Shown here: piece after piece, positions 27,404 through 36,844 of the stretch
How the letters are laid out: the number at the start of each line of letters is the position of its first letter
Numbering within the stretch: the first letter of the stretch is position 1
Source: Arcticibacter sp041902385
GTDB taxonomy: Bacteria > Bacteroidota > Bacteroidia > Sphingobacteriales > Sphingobacteriaceae
Assembly: GCF_041902385.1 (NCBI RefSeq)
Contig: NZ_CP169244.1
Location: forward strand, 4,801,460 to 4,865,459
Direction: 5' to 3'
Length of the DNA: 64,000 nucleotides
Made by a program: the position numbers and the translations under genes
Notes under the pieces: model-generated
What the model saw: only the letters and a program-made list of their open reading frames with translations
What the model was told of the DNA's origin: nothing
Database searches by the model: none

Positions 27404-28219
27404 CTATCTGGAAGTTGCCGTAATTGCTTCAATAGCTTTTCTTACGTTACCATACTTTTCCAGCAGGTCTGAGGCCGTTTGTTCATCAGCGCCGGTTTCC
27501 TTCATGATGATCTTCACACCACGACTGTAAAGCTTGTTATTGGTCAGCTGCATGTCCACCATTTTATTTCCTTTCACTCTGCCGAGCTGGATCATGACAG
27601 ATGTCGTAAGCATATTGAGTACCAGCTTCTGAGCAGTCCCCGACTTCATTCTGGTCGATCCTGACAAAAACTCCGGACCTACAACTACCTCCACCGGGTA
27701 ACGCGCTTCCTGCGCGACAGGACTACCTGAATTGCAAACGATACAACCGGTTATCACCCCCATCTCGTTCGCCTTCTTTAGCCCGCCGATGACATAAGGG
27801 GTAGTACCCGAGGCTGCAATGCCGACAAGCACGTCGCCATCATTGATTCCGTACTCCTGCAGGTCAAGCCATGCCTGATTTACATCATCTTCGGCAAACT
27901 CTACTGCTTTTCGTATAGCAGAGTCCCCGCCCGCTATAATGCCGATGACCCAATCGAACGGAACTCCGAAGGTTGGCGGACACTCGGAAGCATCGAGTAT
28001 CCCGAGCCTTCCACTCGTTCCCGCGCCAATATAAAATAAGCGCCCGCCATCCCGCATTTTCTCGGCTGTGATGGCGGCAAGTGCTTCTATTTGCGGAATT
28101 GCTTTTTCAACCGCTAGTGGAACTGATTTATCTTCCTTATTAATATTGACTAATACTTCCCTCAGGGACATCTTCTCAAGATCGTTGTAATTCGAATCTT
28201 TCTCTGTTACTATTTCCAT
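27404..28219 (-). CDS. murQ: N-acetylmuramic acid 6-phosphate etherase
   Basis: A 271-residue cytoplasmic SIS-domain enzyme that splits the lactyl ether of MurNAc-6-phosphate to give GlcNAc-6-phosphate and D-lactate. Family signatures: FYIGAGTSGRLGILDASECP (with the catalytic Glu in SECPP), IAGGDSAIRKAVEFAEDD, VGIAASGTTPYVIGG and SGSTRMKSGTAQKLVLNML. It is slightly shorter than E. coli MurQ (298). Its presence in an operon with NagZ-like, epimerase, NlpC/P60 and D-lactate-dehydrogenase-like genes is the strongest sign that the locus handles peptidoglycan. Confidence 0.96.
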   Translation of the reverse strand: MEIVTEKDSNYNDLEKMSLREVLVNINKEDKSVPLAVEKAIPQIEALAAITAEKMRDGGRLFYIGAGTSGRLGILDASECPPTFGVPFDWVIGIIAGGDSAIRKAVEFAEDDVNQAWLDLQEYGINDGDVLVGIAASGTTPYVIGGLKKANEMGVITGCIVCNSGSPVAQEARYPVEVVVGPEFLSGSTRMKSGTAQKLVLNMLTTSVMIQLGRVKGNKMVDMQLTNNKLYSRGVKIIMKETGADEQTASDLLEKYGNVRKAIEAITATSR

Positions 28220-28233
28220 TCTAATAATTTATG

Positions 28234-29496
28234 CTATTTCACTTGATTGGGCGCAGATTTTTCATGGCTGGCGAGGCAGGACAAGTCAGGTTTATATTTT
28301 CTTTCCCGTTTTAATTCATTCTGATAAAGGATCTCCCCAAGCTCTTTAAAAAAAGGATATCCAATGGTTTCATAATCGTATTTATCGTCGTTCAGAACGC
28401 CGTCGCTATTTACATAGATAGTGGCTGAGATTAAAAACTCGCACCTGTTTTCTGTATCTGCAATATAAGCGTTATCGGTCAAAAATCCGTACGACCAGCC
28501 CGCTTTGCTATAGACGTTCAGGTACGAAGGTATGTTACTTTTGGTAGCGCGGAACCAGAAAAACTTGGCATAGCTATCAAAGAACTCGGTTGTATCATAC
28601 CTCGGAACAAGACTCTCGCCGGGCAGCATTCGCATGTATCGATATAGAAACTCATAATCATCACGGGTCAGATTAAATCTTTTCCTCTTCGCTACCGATT
28701 CCGGGAACATCACTGAGCGAAGTATGGACTGTTGATCCTCAAGAGGAAAGTTATTATGTCGCGTAAAGTCCATGGGTTCATTGACCAGCTTCTCACTGCG
28801 GTCATAATATGCTTTCCCAAGTAAGATCCGCTTGCTGAAGTCAAAGCGTATCTTACTGACAGCTTCTGTCTGGCGGTAGACAACGTTCCCATCTTTTACA
28901 AAACTAACAGGGTTAGTATGCCGGTTCTCCTCCTCGTTCATGGGGACAAAGCGCCGAGTAATACGGACGTCGCGATATCCTTTCTTCCATAACCTTTCAT
29001 TTAATTCCTGCTGACCGTTAAACTCGTAAAGTCTATTATAGGCATCGTTGTCACTTACGAGGAATATCTTCTTTATGTAGTGGGCAACAGAGGGAAGTCC
29101 GTTCTCCGAGGTGCTATCCCTCAAAACACTCGTCTGACCGCCAAAGGCACTGTCAGTCAGCATTGGAGTAAACTTGTTCAGGCCGTTCACCTTTAGCTCA
29201 TTCAGTTTCTCCAGGGCAGCCAACGCCGTTGGCAGCTTCACTGTAGACGCCGGATTAAAATACAAAGCCCGGTCGAGATTGAGGGCAAAGGACCTGAAGT
29301 GCGGCTGATTATGCCGGTCCCTGTCTATCTGGGTAAAAAGGATCTGGTAGCGATAAGTATCAGGGTTATCGAGAATATTCTTTAAAGCGGGACTGCCCTT
29401 TGCATACAGCAGCTCCTTCAACCACGTGTCATTTCTCTGAGCAGATACGGACAGGCTTAGCATACCAAAAAGAATGAACAGACCCGGTAACCTCAT
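28234..29496 (-). CDS. Exported class A beta-lactamase-like serine hydrolase
   Basis: A 420-residue exported protein (signal peptide ending SVSAQ). Class A-like motifs: STVK (Ser-x-x-Lys, in FNPASTVKLPTALAALEKL), SDN (in FLVSDNDAYNRLYE) and KAGWSYG in the KTG position. It is longer than a true beta-lactamase (about 290), with an insert before the C-terminal part. In this setting a cell-wall peptidase role is more likely than antibiotic resistance. The ATG at 29496 overlaps the stop of the NagZ-like gene by one base (TGATG), so the two are translationally coupled. A GTG one codon earlier is in frame. Confidence 0.8.
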   Translation of the reverse strand: MRLPGLFILFGMLSLSVSAQRNDTWLKELLYAKGSPALKNILDNPDTYRYQILFTQIDRDRHNQPHFRSFALNLDRALYFNPASTVKLPTALAALEKLNELKVNGLNKFTPMLTDSAFGGQTSVLRDSTSENGLPSVAHYIKKIFLVSDNDAYNRLYEFNGQQELNERLWKKGYRDVRITRRFVPMNEEENRHTNPVSFVKDGNVVYRQTEAVSKIRFDFSKRILLGKAYYDRSEKLVNEPMDFTRHNNFPLEDQQSILRSVMFPESVAKRKRFNLTRDDYEFLYRYMRMLPGESLVPRYDTTEFFDSYAKFFWFRATKSNIPSYLNVYSKAGWSYGFLTDNAYIADTENRCEFLISATIYVNSDGVLNDDKYDYETIGYPFFKELGEILYQNELKRERKYKPDLSCLASHEKSAPNQVK

Positions 29497-32458
29497 CACT
29501 TTTTATTCACTATCGACTTATAGATAATCTCCTGAATCTTCGGACGAACGCTCAGCTTGCCCAGGTTGTTGTTATCGCCATCCGGACAAACCCTGTTTGA
29601 GAGGAATATGTAAAGCAGGTTGTACTTAGGATCGGCCCAAACGCAGATGCCGGTAAAACCAGTATGCCCGAAGGTTAAGGGAGAAACACTTGCAGAGGGA
29701 TAGGGCTCCTTACTTGTGGCATTATCCTTCTCGGGCTTATCGAAGCCTAATCCTCTCCTGCTGATCTTACTGCTGTAGGCAGTAAAAAGATCAATCGTTT
29801 CTTTTTGAAGATGCGGACGCCATTGAGCTCACCACCATTCAGCAGCATCTGATAGAGCTGAGCGAGGTCGTAAGCATTACTGAAGAGTCCGGCATGACCT
29901 GCGACACCACCAAACATGGCCGCTCCGGGGTCATGAACGTCGCCTCTGATCTGCTGCAGGCGGAAGTATTTCTCATTCTCTGTGGGAACCACAAGGCTAA
30001 GCGGCACATGCTCGCGCGGCTTAAAACCTGTGCTGCTCATATGCAAGGGCTTATAAAAGCTGAGTCGGGCATAGTCATGGAGCGACATTCCGCTAATCTG
30101 CTCTACTACCTTGCCCAGGAAGATAAAGTCGTTGTCGCTATAAACGTACTTGTCGGCAGGCCCCAGCTTGCTCTGAAGGATCCTTTTGTACAGGGTATCA
30201 GTCCAGTCCTTACGCATGTACATATTTTCTGCAACCCTTACCGGATAGGCGTCACTCGGTGCAGACTGGTAAAAACCAGGCTTCGGCTTTCCGCTTGCGT
30301 CGATTGTTTCACGGTAAAAAGGAATAAAAGATACAAGCCCCGCCTGATGAAGCAGGACGTCCCTCAGTTTCAAGCCAGCTTTATCTGAACCTGCCACCCA
30401 GGGAAGGTAATCACCAAGGGTCTTGTCGAGGTCCAGCTTCCCTTCTTCATAAAGCTTCATCACGCTCATGGTAGTCGCGGATATCTTGGTAACCGAGGCA
30501 AGATCATAAATCGACTCCAGAGTAACCGGCTCCTTTGCATCGTAGTTCATATGACCGTACGCGCGGTTAAAAGCCACCTTTCCATCTTTTGCAACAAGCA
30601 CCACACAGCCGGGGGTAGCCTGTTTGGCAATTGCATCCAGGGCCACACTATCTATTTGATTAAGGACTTTTTCGTTGAGCCCTACCACCGAAGGTTGTAC
30701 TACGGGGAAGTAAGCATTGCGAATAATACCGCTGCCGTAGTGAAAGGCCGGAGATACCGTAACCGGCAGTTTCCCCCTTGCACTTAACTTGCCGGCAAGC
30801 CAGTCGAAGACAACCTCGTGCATGAGCGTGTCATCCTCATAACAGGCCAGCAAGTTGGATGCATCGGTGATATTGCTGATGGCGTAAGGGTTTCCAAACA
30901 CACAGGTCACCACGTTAGTCCTGCGGCTCAGTTCCCTTAGAAGCGACAATGAAGCAGAACTAATCCCGAAATTGGAGCCCGGATATTTTTTATAGTGATG
31001 CAGGCCGGTGATTACGACATCATACTGCTGACCAATTTTCTTTAATAAACTATCAGCCTGCTCATTGCCTGCCGTATTGCCAAAAAAGTAGGTGTCGGCA
31101 TTCCACTCATTCCTCAAAAGACCGCTCAGGTGATTCGCCGAGTCAATACCAATCCCAACATAGGCTACTTTTCTTCCTCTGGTGAGAGGAAACAGACCCG
31201 GATTCTCATTTCTCAAGAGCGTCAGGGCGTTTTCGTACACCTCCTTCTTGATACCGGCGGATTGCGCATTCAGGTCCTTCAAAAGGGAGGTCGTATCAAT
31301 TGTGGCGACTGAGGCCAGCCCCAGGTTATGCTTCGCAAGCAACACACGGTATACTTTCTCGTCGATATCTTTCCAGCTGAGTCTGTTCTTCCGGACAGCT
31401 CTCCTGACCTTTTTAATACTTCCTTTCACGTCGCCGGGCAGGCAAAGCATATCATTCCCGGCAATCAAGGATTGTACCGCGGCCTCTCCCTGTGGGTAAA
31501 ACTTCGCCACTCCTTTCATCTCCAGGGCATCTGTAAAAGTAAGACCTTTAAAGCCTATCTGGTTACGCAACAGCCAGCTTACATTCCTGGGAGATAAAGA
31601 GGTGGCGCGATTGTGTGTACTGTCAATAGAGGGAATATAGAGGTGCGCCACCATCACACTTCCCACGCCTTCATTAACCAGTTGACGGAAGGGATATAGT
31701 TCAAGCGAATCAAGCTGGGCAATCGACTTGTTAATAACAGGTAAATCGAGATGCGAATCTACCGAGACGTCCCCGTGTCCTGGAAAGTGCTTTGCGCAAG
31801 CCATTATGCCGCCGTCCTGCATACCTCTCATAATCTGCGTTCCCAGGGCAGCTACCTTATATTTGTCTTCCCCAAAAGAACGAAAATTGATAACAGGATT
31901 AGCAGGATTATTATTCACATCTACCACAGGAGCATAATCAACCTGAATTCCGATGCGTTTGCATTGCTCTGCTATTGCCCGTCCCACCTTATAGGCGATT
32001 TCTGCATTTTGTACCGCTCCTATGGTCAGCTGATCCGGAAAAGGGACCACACCTGCAAAACGCATACCTACCCCGGTTTCTCCATCAACACATACCAGGA
32101 GAGGTGTACGAGCCTTGCTTTGCAGCCGGTTTAATACCTCCGCCTGCTGGTAGGGTGTTCCCTGAAAAAGGCAGACCGAGCCTACATTGTACTTCTTTAA
32201 GTATTTTGCAACCTGTTCTTCATAAAAAGCTACGCCGCTGCCTTTTCGTTCAGACAGGCGGATCACCATCAGCTGCGCAATCTTTTGCTTCCTCGATAGT
32301 TTGTTGAGCACACTGTCCGCCCATCGCTTAGATGAGGGAGTACTTTCAAGGAACCGCTGAGCAAGAGCAGCTTCGGAAAGGCCTGCCAAGAGTAAAGCTG
32401 CTACAATCGGCCCTAAAAGTGAGCTAAGGGCATTCCTACTGATAAGAAAATGTCTCAT
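29496..32458 (-). CDS. GH3 N-acetylglucosaminidase (NagZ-like) fused to a serine beta-lactamase domain, frameshifted
   Basis: About 987 residues when repaired, with a signal peptide (ending ALAQR). Residues about 35-370 are a NagZ-type GH3 barrel: KHFPGHGDVSVDSHLDLPV holds the His-Asp dyad used as general acid by NagZ, and TFTDALEMKGV holds the nucleophile Asp. A GH3-C-like domain follows. From about 600 there is a class C-like domain with SVTK (Ser-x-x-Lys) and YSDND, and HTGFTG in place of KTG. The frame breaks at a T5 run (plus 29802-29806); six T residues restore the ending to 29496. Likely to remove GlcNAc from muropeptides in the periplasm; the second domain may be an esterase or peptidase. 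Confidence 0.88.
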
Positions 32459-32467
32459 TGCAAGCTC

Positions 32468-33598
32468 CTATATTTTGACTACCCCGATACCTGGGCCTGA
32501 ACTCAATATCACTTTGCCATCTACCACAGCGGTTCCCTTATACACGTCATTACTGATCAGAAGTGCCCCGTCCAGGTCCGCCCAGTCAGTCATAGGCGCT
32601 AGCTGAGCAGCTGCCGATATAGCGCAGGAGGTCTCGGTCATACAACCGATCATTACCTTCATATCAAGAGCCCTGGCCAGTGTCAGCATTTCGTGCGCTT
32701 CTCTCATGCCCGTGCATTTCATCAGCTTGATATTAATGCCGCTGTATACCTTATGTGCTTTTAATACGTCGCCAAGACGTTGCACAGCCTCGTCGCCAAT
32801 TGTGGGAATGGGACTCCTCTCGGTTACCCAGGCCATATCGTCAAGCTGCTCCTTCGGCATAGGCTGTTCGAGGAATACCACCCCCTTCTCCTTAAGCCAG
32901 TGTGCCATGTCGAGCGCAAATTGCCTGTCCTTCCAGCCCTGATTGACATCGACACAAAGCGGTTTATCCGTTACTTCCCTGATGGTCTCAATCATCTGTT
33001 TATCGGTATCCCTGCCCAGCTTAACTTTCAGGATCTTGTAAGGCTCAGCCTCTTTTACTTTCTGACGGACCACCTCAGGAGTGTCTATTCCAATCGTAAA
33101 GGAAGTTACAGGAGTCTTTGAGGCATCATATCCCCATATGCGGTACCAGGGCTGCTTCATCATCTTCCCTACCAGGTCATGCAATGCAATGTCGACCGAC
33201 GCCTTCGCTGCTTTATTTCCCTCTTCAAGAGCATCAACGTAATTCAGGATATTCTCCATTTGGAAAGGGTCGTCAAATCGCGACAGATCAACCCTAGAAA
33301 GAAACTTCAGGACCGACTCATGTGATTCTCCCAGGTAAGGGGGCATCGACGCCTCTCCGTATCCGGTTATGCCGTTATACTCAAGCTCGGTCAAAACCAC
33401 AGGAGTAGTGGTACGGGAACTACTGGCAAGGTTAAACGCATGTTTTAAGTTAAGAGTGTAAGGTCTGTACCGCAGTTTAAGGGGGCCTTTACCAGCAAGA
33501 TGCTCGCCTGCTGTAGCGACAATACTGTTTGTTCCGAGTACCATAGATGCTCCTGTAATTAAGCCTGTTTTTTTGATAAAATCTCTTCTGCCTGACAT
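32468..33598 (-). CDS. L-Ala-D/L-Glu (dipeptide) epimerase with a Tat signal
   Basis: A 376-residue enolase-superfamily enzyme that interconverts L-Ala-D-Glu and L-Ala-L-Glu, making the murein dipeptide digestible. The catalytic and metal residues are visible: KVKLG (Lys of the KxK pair), CVDVNQGW (Asp), FLEQPM (Glu), IGDEAV (Asp) and INIKLMK (second Lys), with DLDG near the C-terminus for the dipeptide amino group. The N-terminus GRRDFIKKTGLITGASMV is a twin-arginine signal, so a folded enzyme would be exported. It is 10 bp downstream of the NlpC/P60 gene, a pairing known for YkfC and dipeptide epimerases. Confidence 0.92.
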   Translation of the reverse strand: MSGRRDFIKKTGLITGASMVLGTNSIVATAGEHLAGKGPLKLRYRPYTLNLKHAFNLASSSRTTTPVVLTELEYNGITGYGEASMPPYLGESHESVLKFLSRVDLSRFDDPFQMENILNYVDALEEGNKAAKASVDIALHDLVGKMMKQPWYRIWGYDASKTPVTSFTIGIDTPEVVRQKVKEAEPYKILKVKLGRDTDKQMIETIREVTDKPLCVDVNQGWKDRQFALDMAHWLKEKGVVFLEQPMPKEQLDDMAWVTERSPIPTIGDEAVQRLGDVLKAHKVYSGINIKLMKCTGMREAHEMLTLARALDMKVMIGCMTETSCAISAAAQLAPMTDWADLDGALLISNDVYKGTAVVDGKVILSSGPGIGVVKI

Positions 33599-33608
33599 TG
33601 TAATTGCT

Positions 33609-34835
33609 TCAGTTTTTGTTGATAGAATATAAGGGATGGCTTTCTATCCTTCTAATGCCCGGCGAACCAACTGCTGTAAGTACCCGACGAGCTCGTAACA
33701 GTGTTTTCGTCTGGTGCTTATCAAAATTTGCAGCTGAGTTGACAAGGCTATTAATCCGCACCATACCGGCCGACTGAATAAATTCTCCGTTCCCTAAATA
33801 AATCGCCGTATGGATCACTCTTTCCTTCTGCTCCCCCTGGGCTTTCCTGCCAAAGAATAGCAGATCCCCCATTTTTAGATTTCTGAGACACTTGGCAATA
33901 CTCACCGAATCGTTCTCGTGAATATCGACATCTTCCCCGTTCAGAGCCTGCTGAGAGGCATCACGTGCCAGAATAATTCCATTCAGAAAAAAGCTGGTCT
34001 TGGTAAAGCCGCTGCAGTCTACTCCTTTAACAGATGTACCGCCCCAAAGATAGGGCACGCCTAACAAAGTTTTTGCGGTAGTTATTATTTGTTCAGGAGA
34101 GGGCTGGGCGCGTGAAAGCCATTTCCCGTAGTCCTGAGTCAGTCTGGCTTGAACATAGCCCGTCCGGTTGTCCGGAAATAAGACCCTTAAGTACGTCTTT
34201 CCTTTTTCCAGGACCTGCAGAATGTTTCCCGCTACCAGGTCGGAGACTCGTTCTGCTTTATCCGAAGGGGCGCTATACGCATGCCCGTAATCAGCAATAA
34301 AGACGATCTTTTCCGCTGCTTTCCATTTCTGAAACGCGGCAGTATCCATCGTTGTCACAGCTGCTTCCTCCAGCCAGGAAATGTACCCGTCGGGCGTTCT
34401 GGCCAGATAATAGCCCTCATCCCTCTTCAGTACTTCCAGCGGAGTACCCAGCAGGGTTTGAGACACCAGCTCTGAAGGATGGGTCGGGCGGAGCCGGTTA
34501 TTCGCTACCGAAAGGTTGGCTATTCCATAAACCTTTCCGCTTAGCCCGGCGGCAGGAAGAAGCGATTCTTTTATTTCAAGGGCTGGCATCTCCTTTACCA
34601 AAAGGGACTTAAAGTACGAGAGAGCTTCCTTCTCTGTTGTTTCAATAGTAACCTTTGTAGAATCGTCAGCATCCACTGTAACGTTAAAAATGGCAACTCT
34701 TTTGTCGGGAGCAAAACGTGACTGTGTTTGAGCAGCCAATGCACTGATCCTGCCTTGAATGCCGCTATCCTGCTCAGAGGAAAAGAGAGGCAGACAGCCT
34801 AGAAAAACAAGAACAAATTGACTCAGACCTTTCAT
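33609..34835 (-). CDS. NlpC/P60 D,L-endopeptidase, YkfC-like
   Basis: A 408-residue exported Cys peptidase that cuts after D-Glu in murein peptides (L-Ala-D-Glu / diaminopimelate). Two SH3-type segments lie at about residues 120-260, then the NlpC/P60 domain with the catalytic Cys in GVDCSGFTKTSF and the His in VIHTAIYLGNGE. The start is taken at ATG 34835 (MKGLSQFVLVFLGCLPLF, a signal peptide); a GTG at 34844 is in frame. The product dipeptide is the substrate of the epimerase encoded next. Confidence 0.9.
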   Translation of the reverse strand: MKGLSQFVLVFLGCLPLFSSEQDSGIQGRISALAAQTQSRFAPDKRVAIFNVTVDADDSTKVTIETTEKEALSYFKSLLVKEMPALEIKESLLPAAGLSGKVYGIANLSVANNRLRPTHPSELVSQTLLGTPLEVLKRDEGYYLARTPDGYISWLEEAAVTTMDTAAFQKWKAAEKIVFIADYGHAYSAPSDKAERVSDLVAGNILQVLEKGKTYLRVLFPDNRTGYVQARLTQDYGKWLSRAQPSPEQIITTAKTLLGVPYLWGGTSVKGVDCSGFTKTSFFLNGIILARDASQQALNGEDVDIHENDSVSIAKCLRNLKMGDLLFFGRKAQGEQKERVIHTAIYLGNGEFIQSAGMVRINSLVNSAANFDKHQTKTLLRARRVLTAVGSPGIRRIESHPLYSINKN

Positions 34836-34845
34836 TTTCTTCACG

Positions 34846-36710
34846 CTATTCCTTTGTGTATTTCAGACAAGTGAGCTTTCCATCCATCGTACTCAGCACA
34901 ACCGTATTATCTCTGACAGGCATCACAGGATTCAACAGTGCATTAGAACTCTTGTGTTTCCAGACAACCCGTCCCGTCTTTCTTTCAACGGCTACAGCCA
35001 GCCCTGAATGAGAAGGCACATATACGAGGCCCTGATGCTCCACAATTGCCGAGGGATCTAATTCGTAAGGAAGCTTTAGCTGAGCCTGCCAGACAATCTT
35101 CATTGAATCAGCTTTCGTTGAGATGCCCAGAACTTCTCCATCCATCGTTTTAACATAGACCATGGACCGGTCCGCAGATAAACCCATCGACTCCCTCACT
35201 CGTTTGTCCTTCATTTGCTTCCGCCATAGAACGCTGCCTGTGTGAGCATCAAAAGCGGTCATATACCTGTCGGGAGCAACAATAAATACACGGCCGTTGG
35301 CTGCAACCGGATAACAGGCCGCAGGAGAAAACATCCGGTTTGATGACCCGTTGTTCCACTTCCAGACCAGCTTGCCACTCGAAATGTCAAGTGCGTAAAA
35401 GTCATTGGCCCAACAACCGAAGTAAACTGTATTGTTATAGATGAGAGGACGCGTGACTACAAATCCCTGTACCTGATCAAAATCCCATAACAGTTTGCCT
35501 GACTTGAGGTCAAGGCACCGGAAATGCCGATCGGAACTACCAATAAACACCTTCCCGAATTTAATAACAGGGCTTCCTAATACCGCCTTCATTGCCGCAA
35601 ATTTCCACTTCTGCTCGCCAGAAGACAGGTCAAGACAATAGATGTGGTTATCGGAAGAACCAACAACAACAAGCTTGTTCTGAACCGCCGGAGTTGAATA
35701 AATCTTACCACCTGTTTTAAATACCCACTTCCGCTCTCCCGTTTCCGCGTTCAGCGCGTAAACCTCCCCCATGGTATTTGTAGCAACGACGAGCCCCTTA
35801 GAAAATGTGGTACCAGCGCCTACGTCGCTCTTGTCCTGATATTGCCAGAGCACCTTTGCATTCGGATACTGCGAATTTACCGCATAGGACGGCCTGAAGT
35901 ATTTGCTGGTATCGTTCGGAAACTTATTGTCAGTGAGCTCTACCTCAAGCCACTTTTTCTGAACTTTCGCAAGAGGTCTTCTTTCCTCAAAGACAGCTTT
36001 TCCGTTGCTGATAGTGACGATATTGTAACCACCGATGCTGTCTTTCGCTCTTAGGTTCGATCGGCCCATCACTCCTGGGATTCCCTCGAAATTATAAAGA
36101 TGATTGGCATGACCATGACCGCACATGAGCAACTGCACATTGTGCTTCTTAACACGGTCTATTGCCTCATACCAGTTATTTTGTGACGAATCCTGCGGAT
36201 AATGATTAATGTAGATCACCGGCATTTCAGGATCTTCCATATTGGCAAGGACAGAGTCGAGCCATACCAGATTCTCGCGTGGCACTTGTCCCGGACCCAT
36301 TCTCATGTTCGGCCCTGAGCTCGTTGCTACAAAGAGGTAGCCCTTTCTTACAAAGGAAAACGTTTCCCCCCGAAGACCTGCCTGAAACTATTCGCTCCGC
36401 TCTCAGACCAGTTAGAATCGTGATTCCCAGCGATAACATACCAAGGCTTATTCAAACTGTCCAGGATCTGCCTGGCCGTTTTAAGTTCCGTGTCTGACCC
36501 AAACTCTGTAATATCACCTGTCACCACAACAAACTCCAGGTCCGCATTACCATTAATGTCATGCACCGTCCTTTGCAAATCTTCAGCACCAGTACTATTG
36601 CCGATATGCGTATCCGTAACGAACGCGAACCTGAGTGACTGAGCAAACACAGCAGAAGAAAGAACAACCGTGAGCAGATAGACCAGCCCGACCTTTATTA
36701 AACTTTTCAT
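34846..36710 (-). CDS. Metallophosphoesterase fused to a PQQ-type beta-propeller, frameshifted
   Basis: About 621 residues with a signal peptide (ending AVFAQS). Residues 20-300 are a calcineurin-like phosphoesterase: FVTDTHIGN, VVTGDITEFG, VIAGNHDSNWS and LLMCGHGHANHL supply the two-metal site. Residues about 310-620 contain PQQ/WD-like repeats (EVYALNAETGERKWVFKTGG and several similar) that form a propeller. The frame breaks near plus 36357-36371 (A4 or C6 run); one more base gives RFSFVRKGYLFVATSSGPN and one protein. The phosphoesterase substrate is unknown. The stop at 34846 is directly upstream of the NlpC/P60 start region. Confidence 0.82.
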
Positions 36711-36844
36711 GGTTACGAGTAAAGCTTTAAGCACAAGACGCAAGAAAACGCAAACAATTGAATTAAAAAGGAAAAATCATTCATAAAAATACACATATGG
36801 CGCTTCAAAAACAACAACAAAAGAAGAACACGCAAAAAAACGCA

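Noticed and set aside
28234..29496. An antibiotic-resistance beta-lactamase
   Set aside because: The SDN and KTG-position motifs are class A-like, but the protein is much longer than a true beta-lactamase and sits in a cell-wall recycling operon, so a murein hydrolase is more likely.
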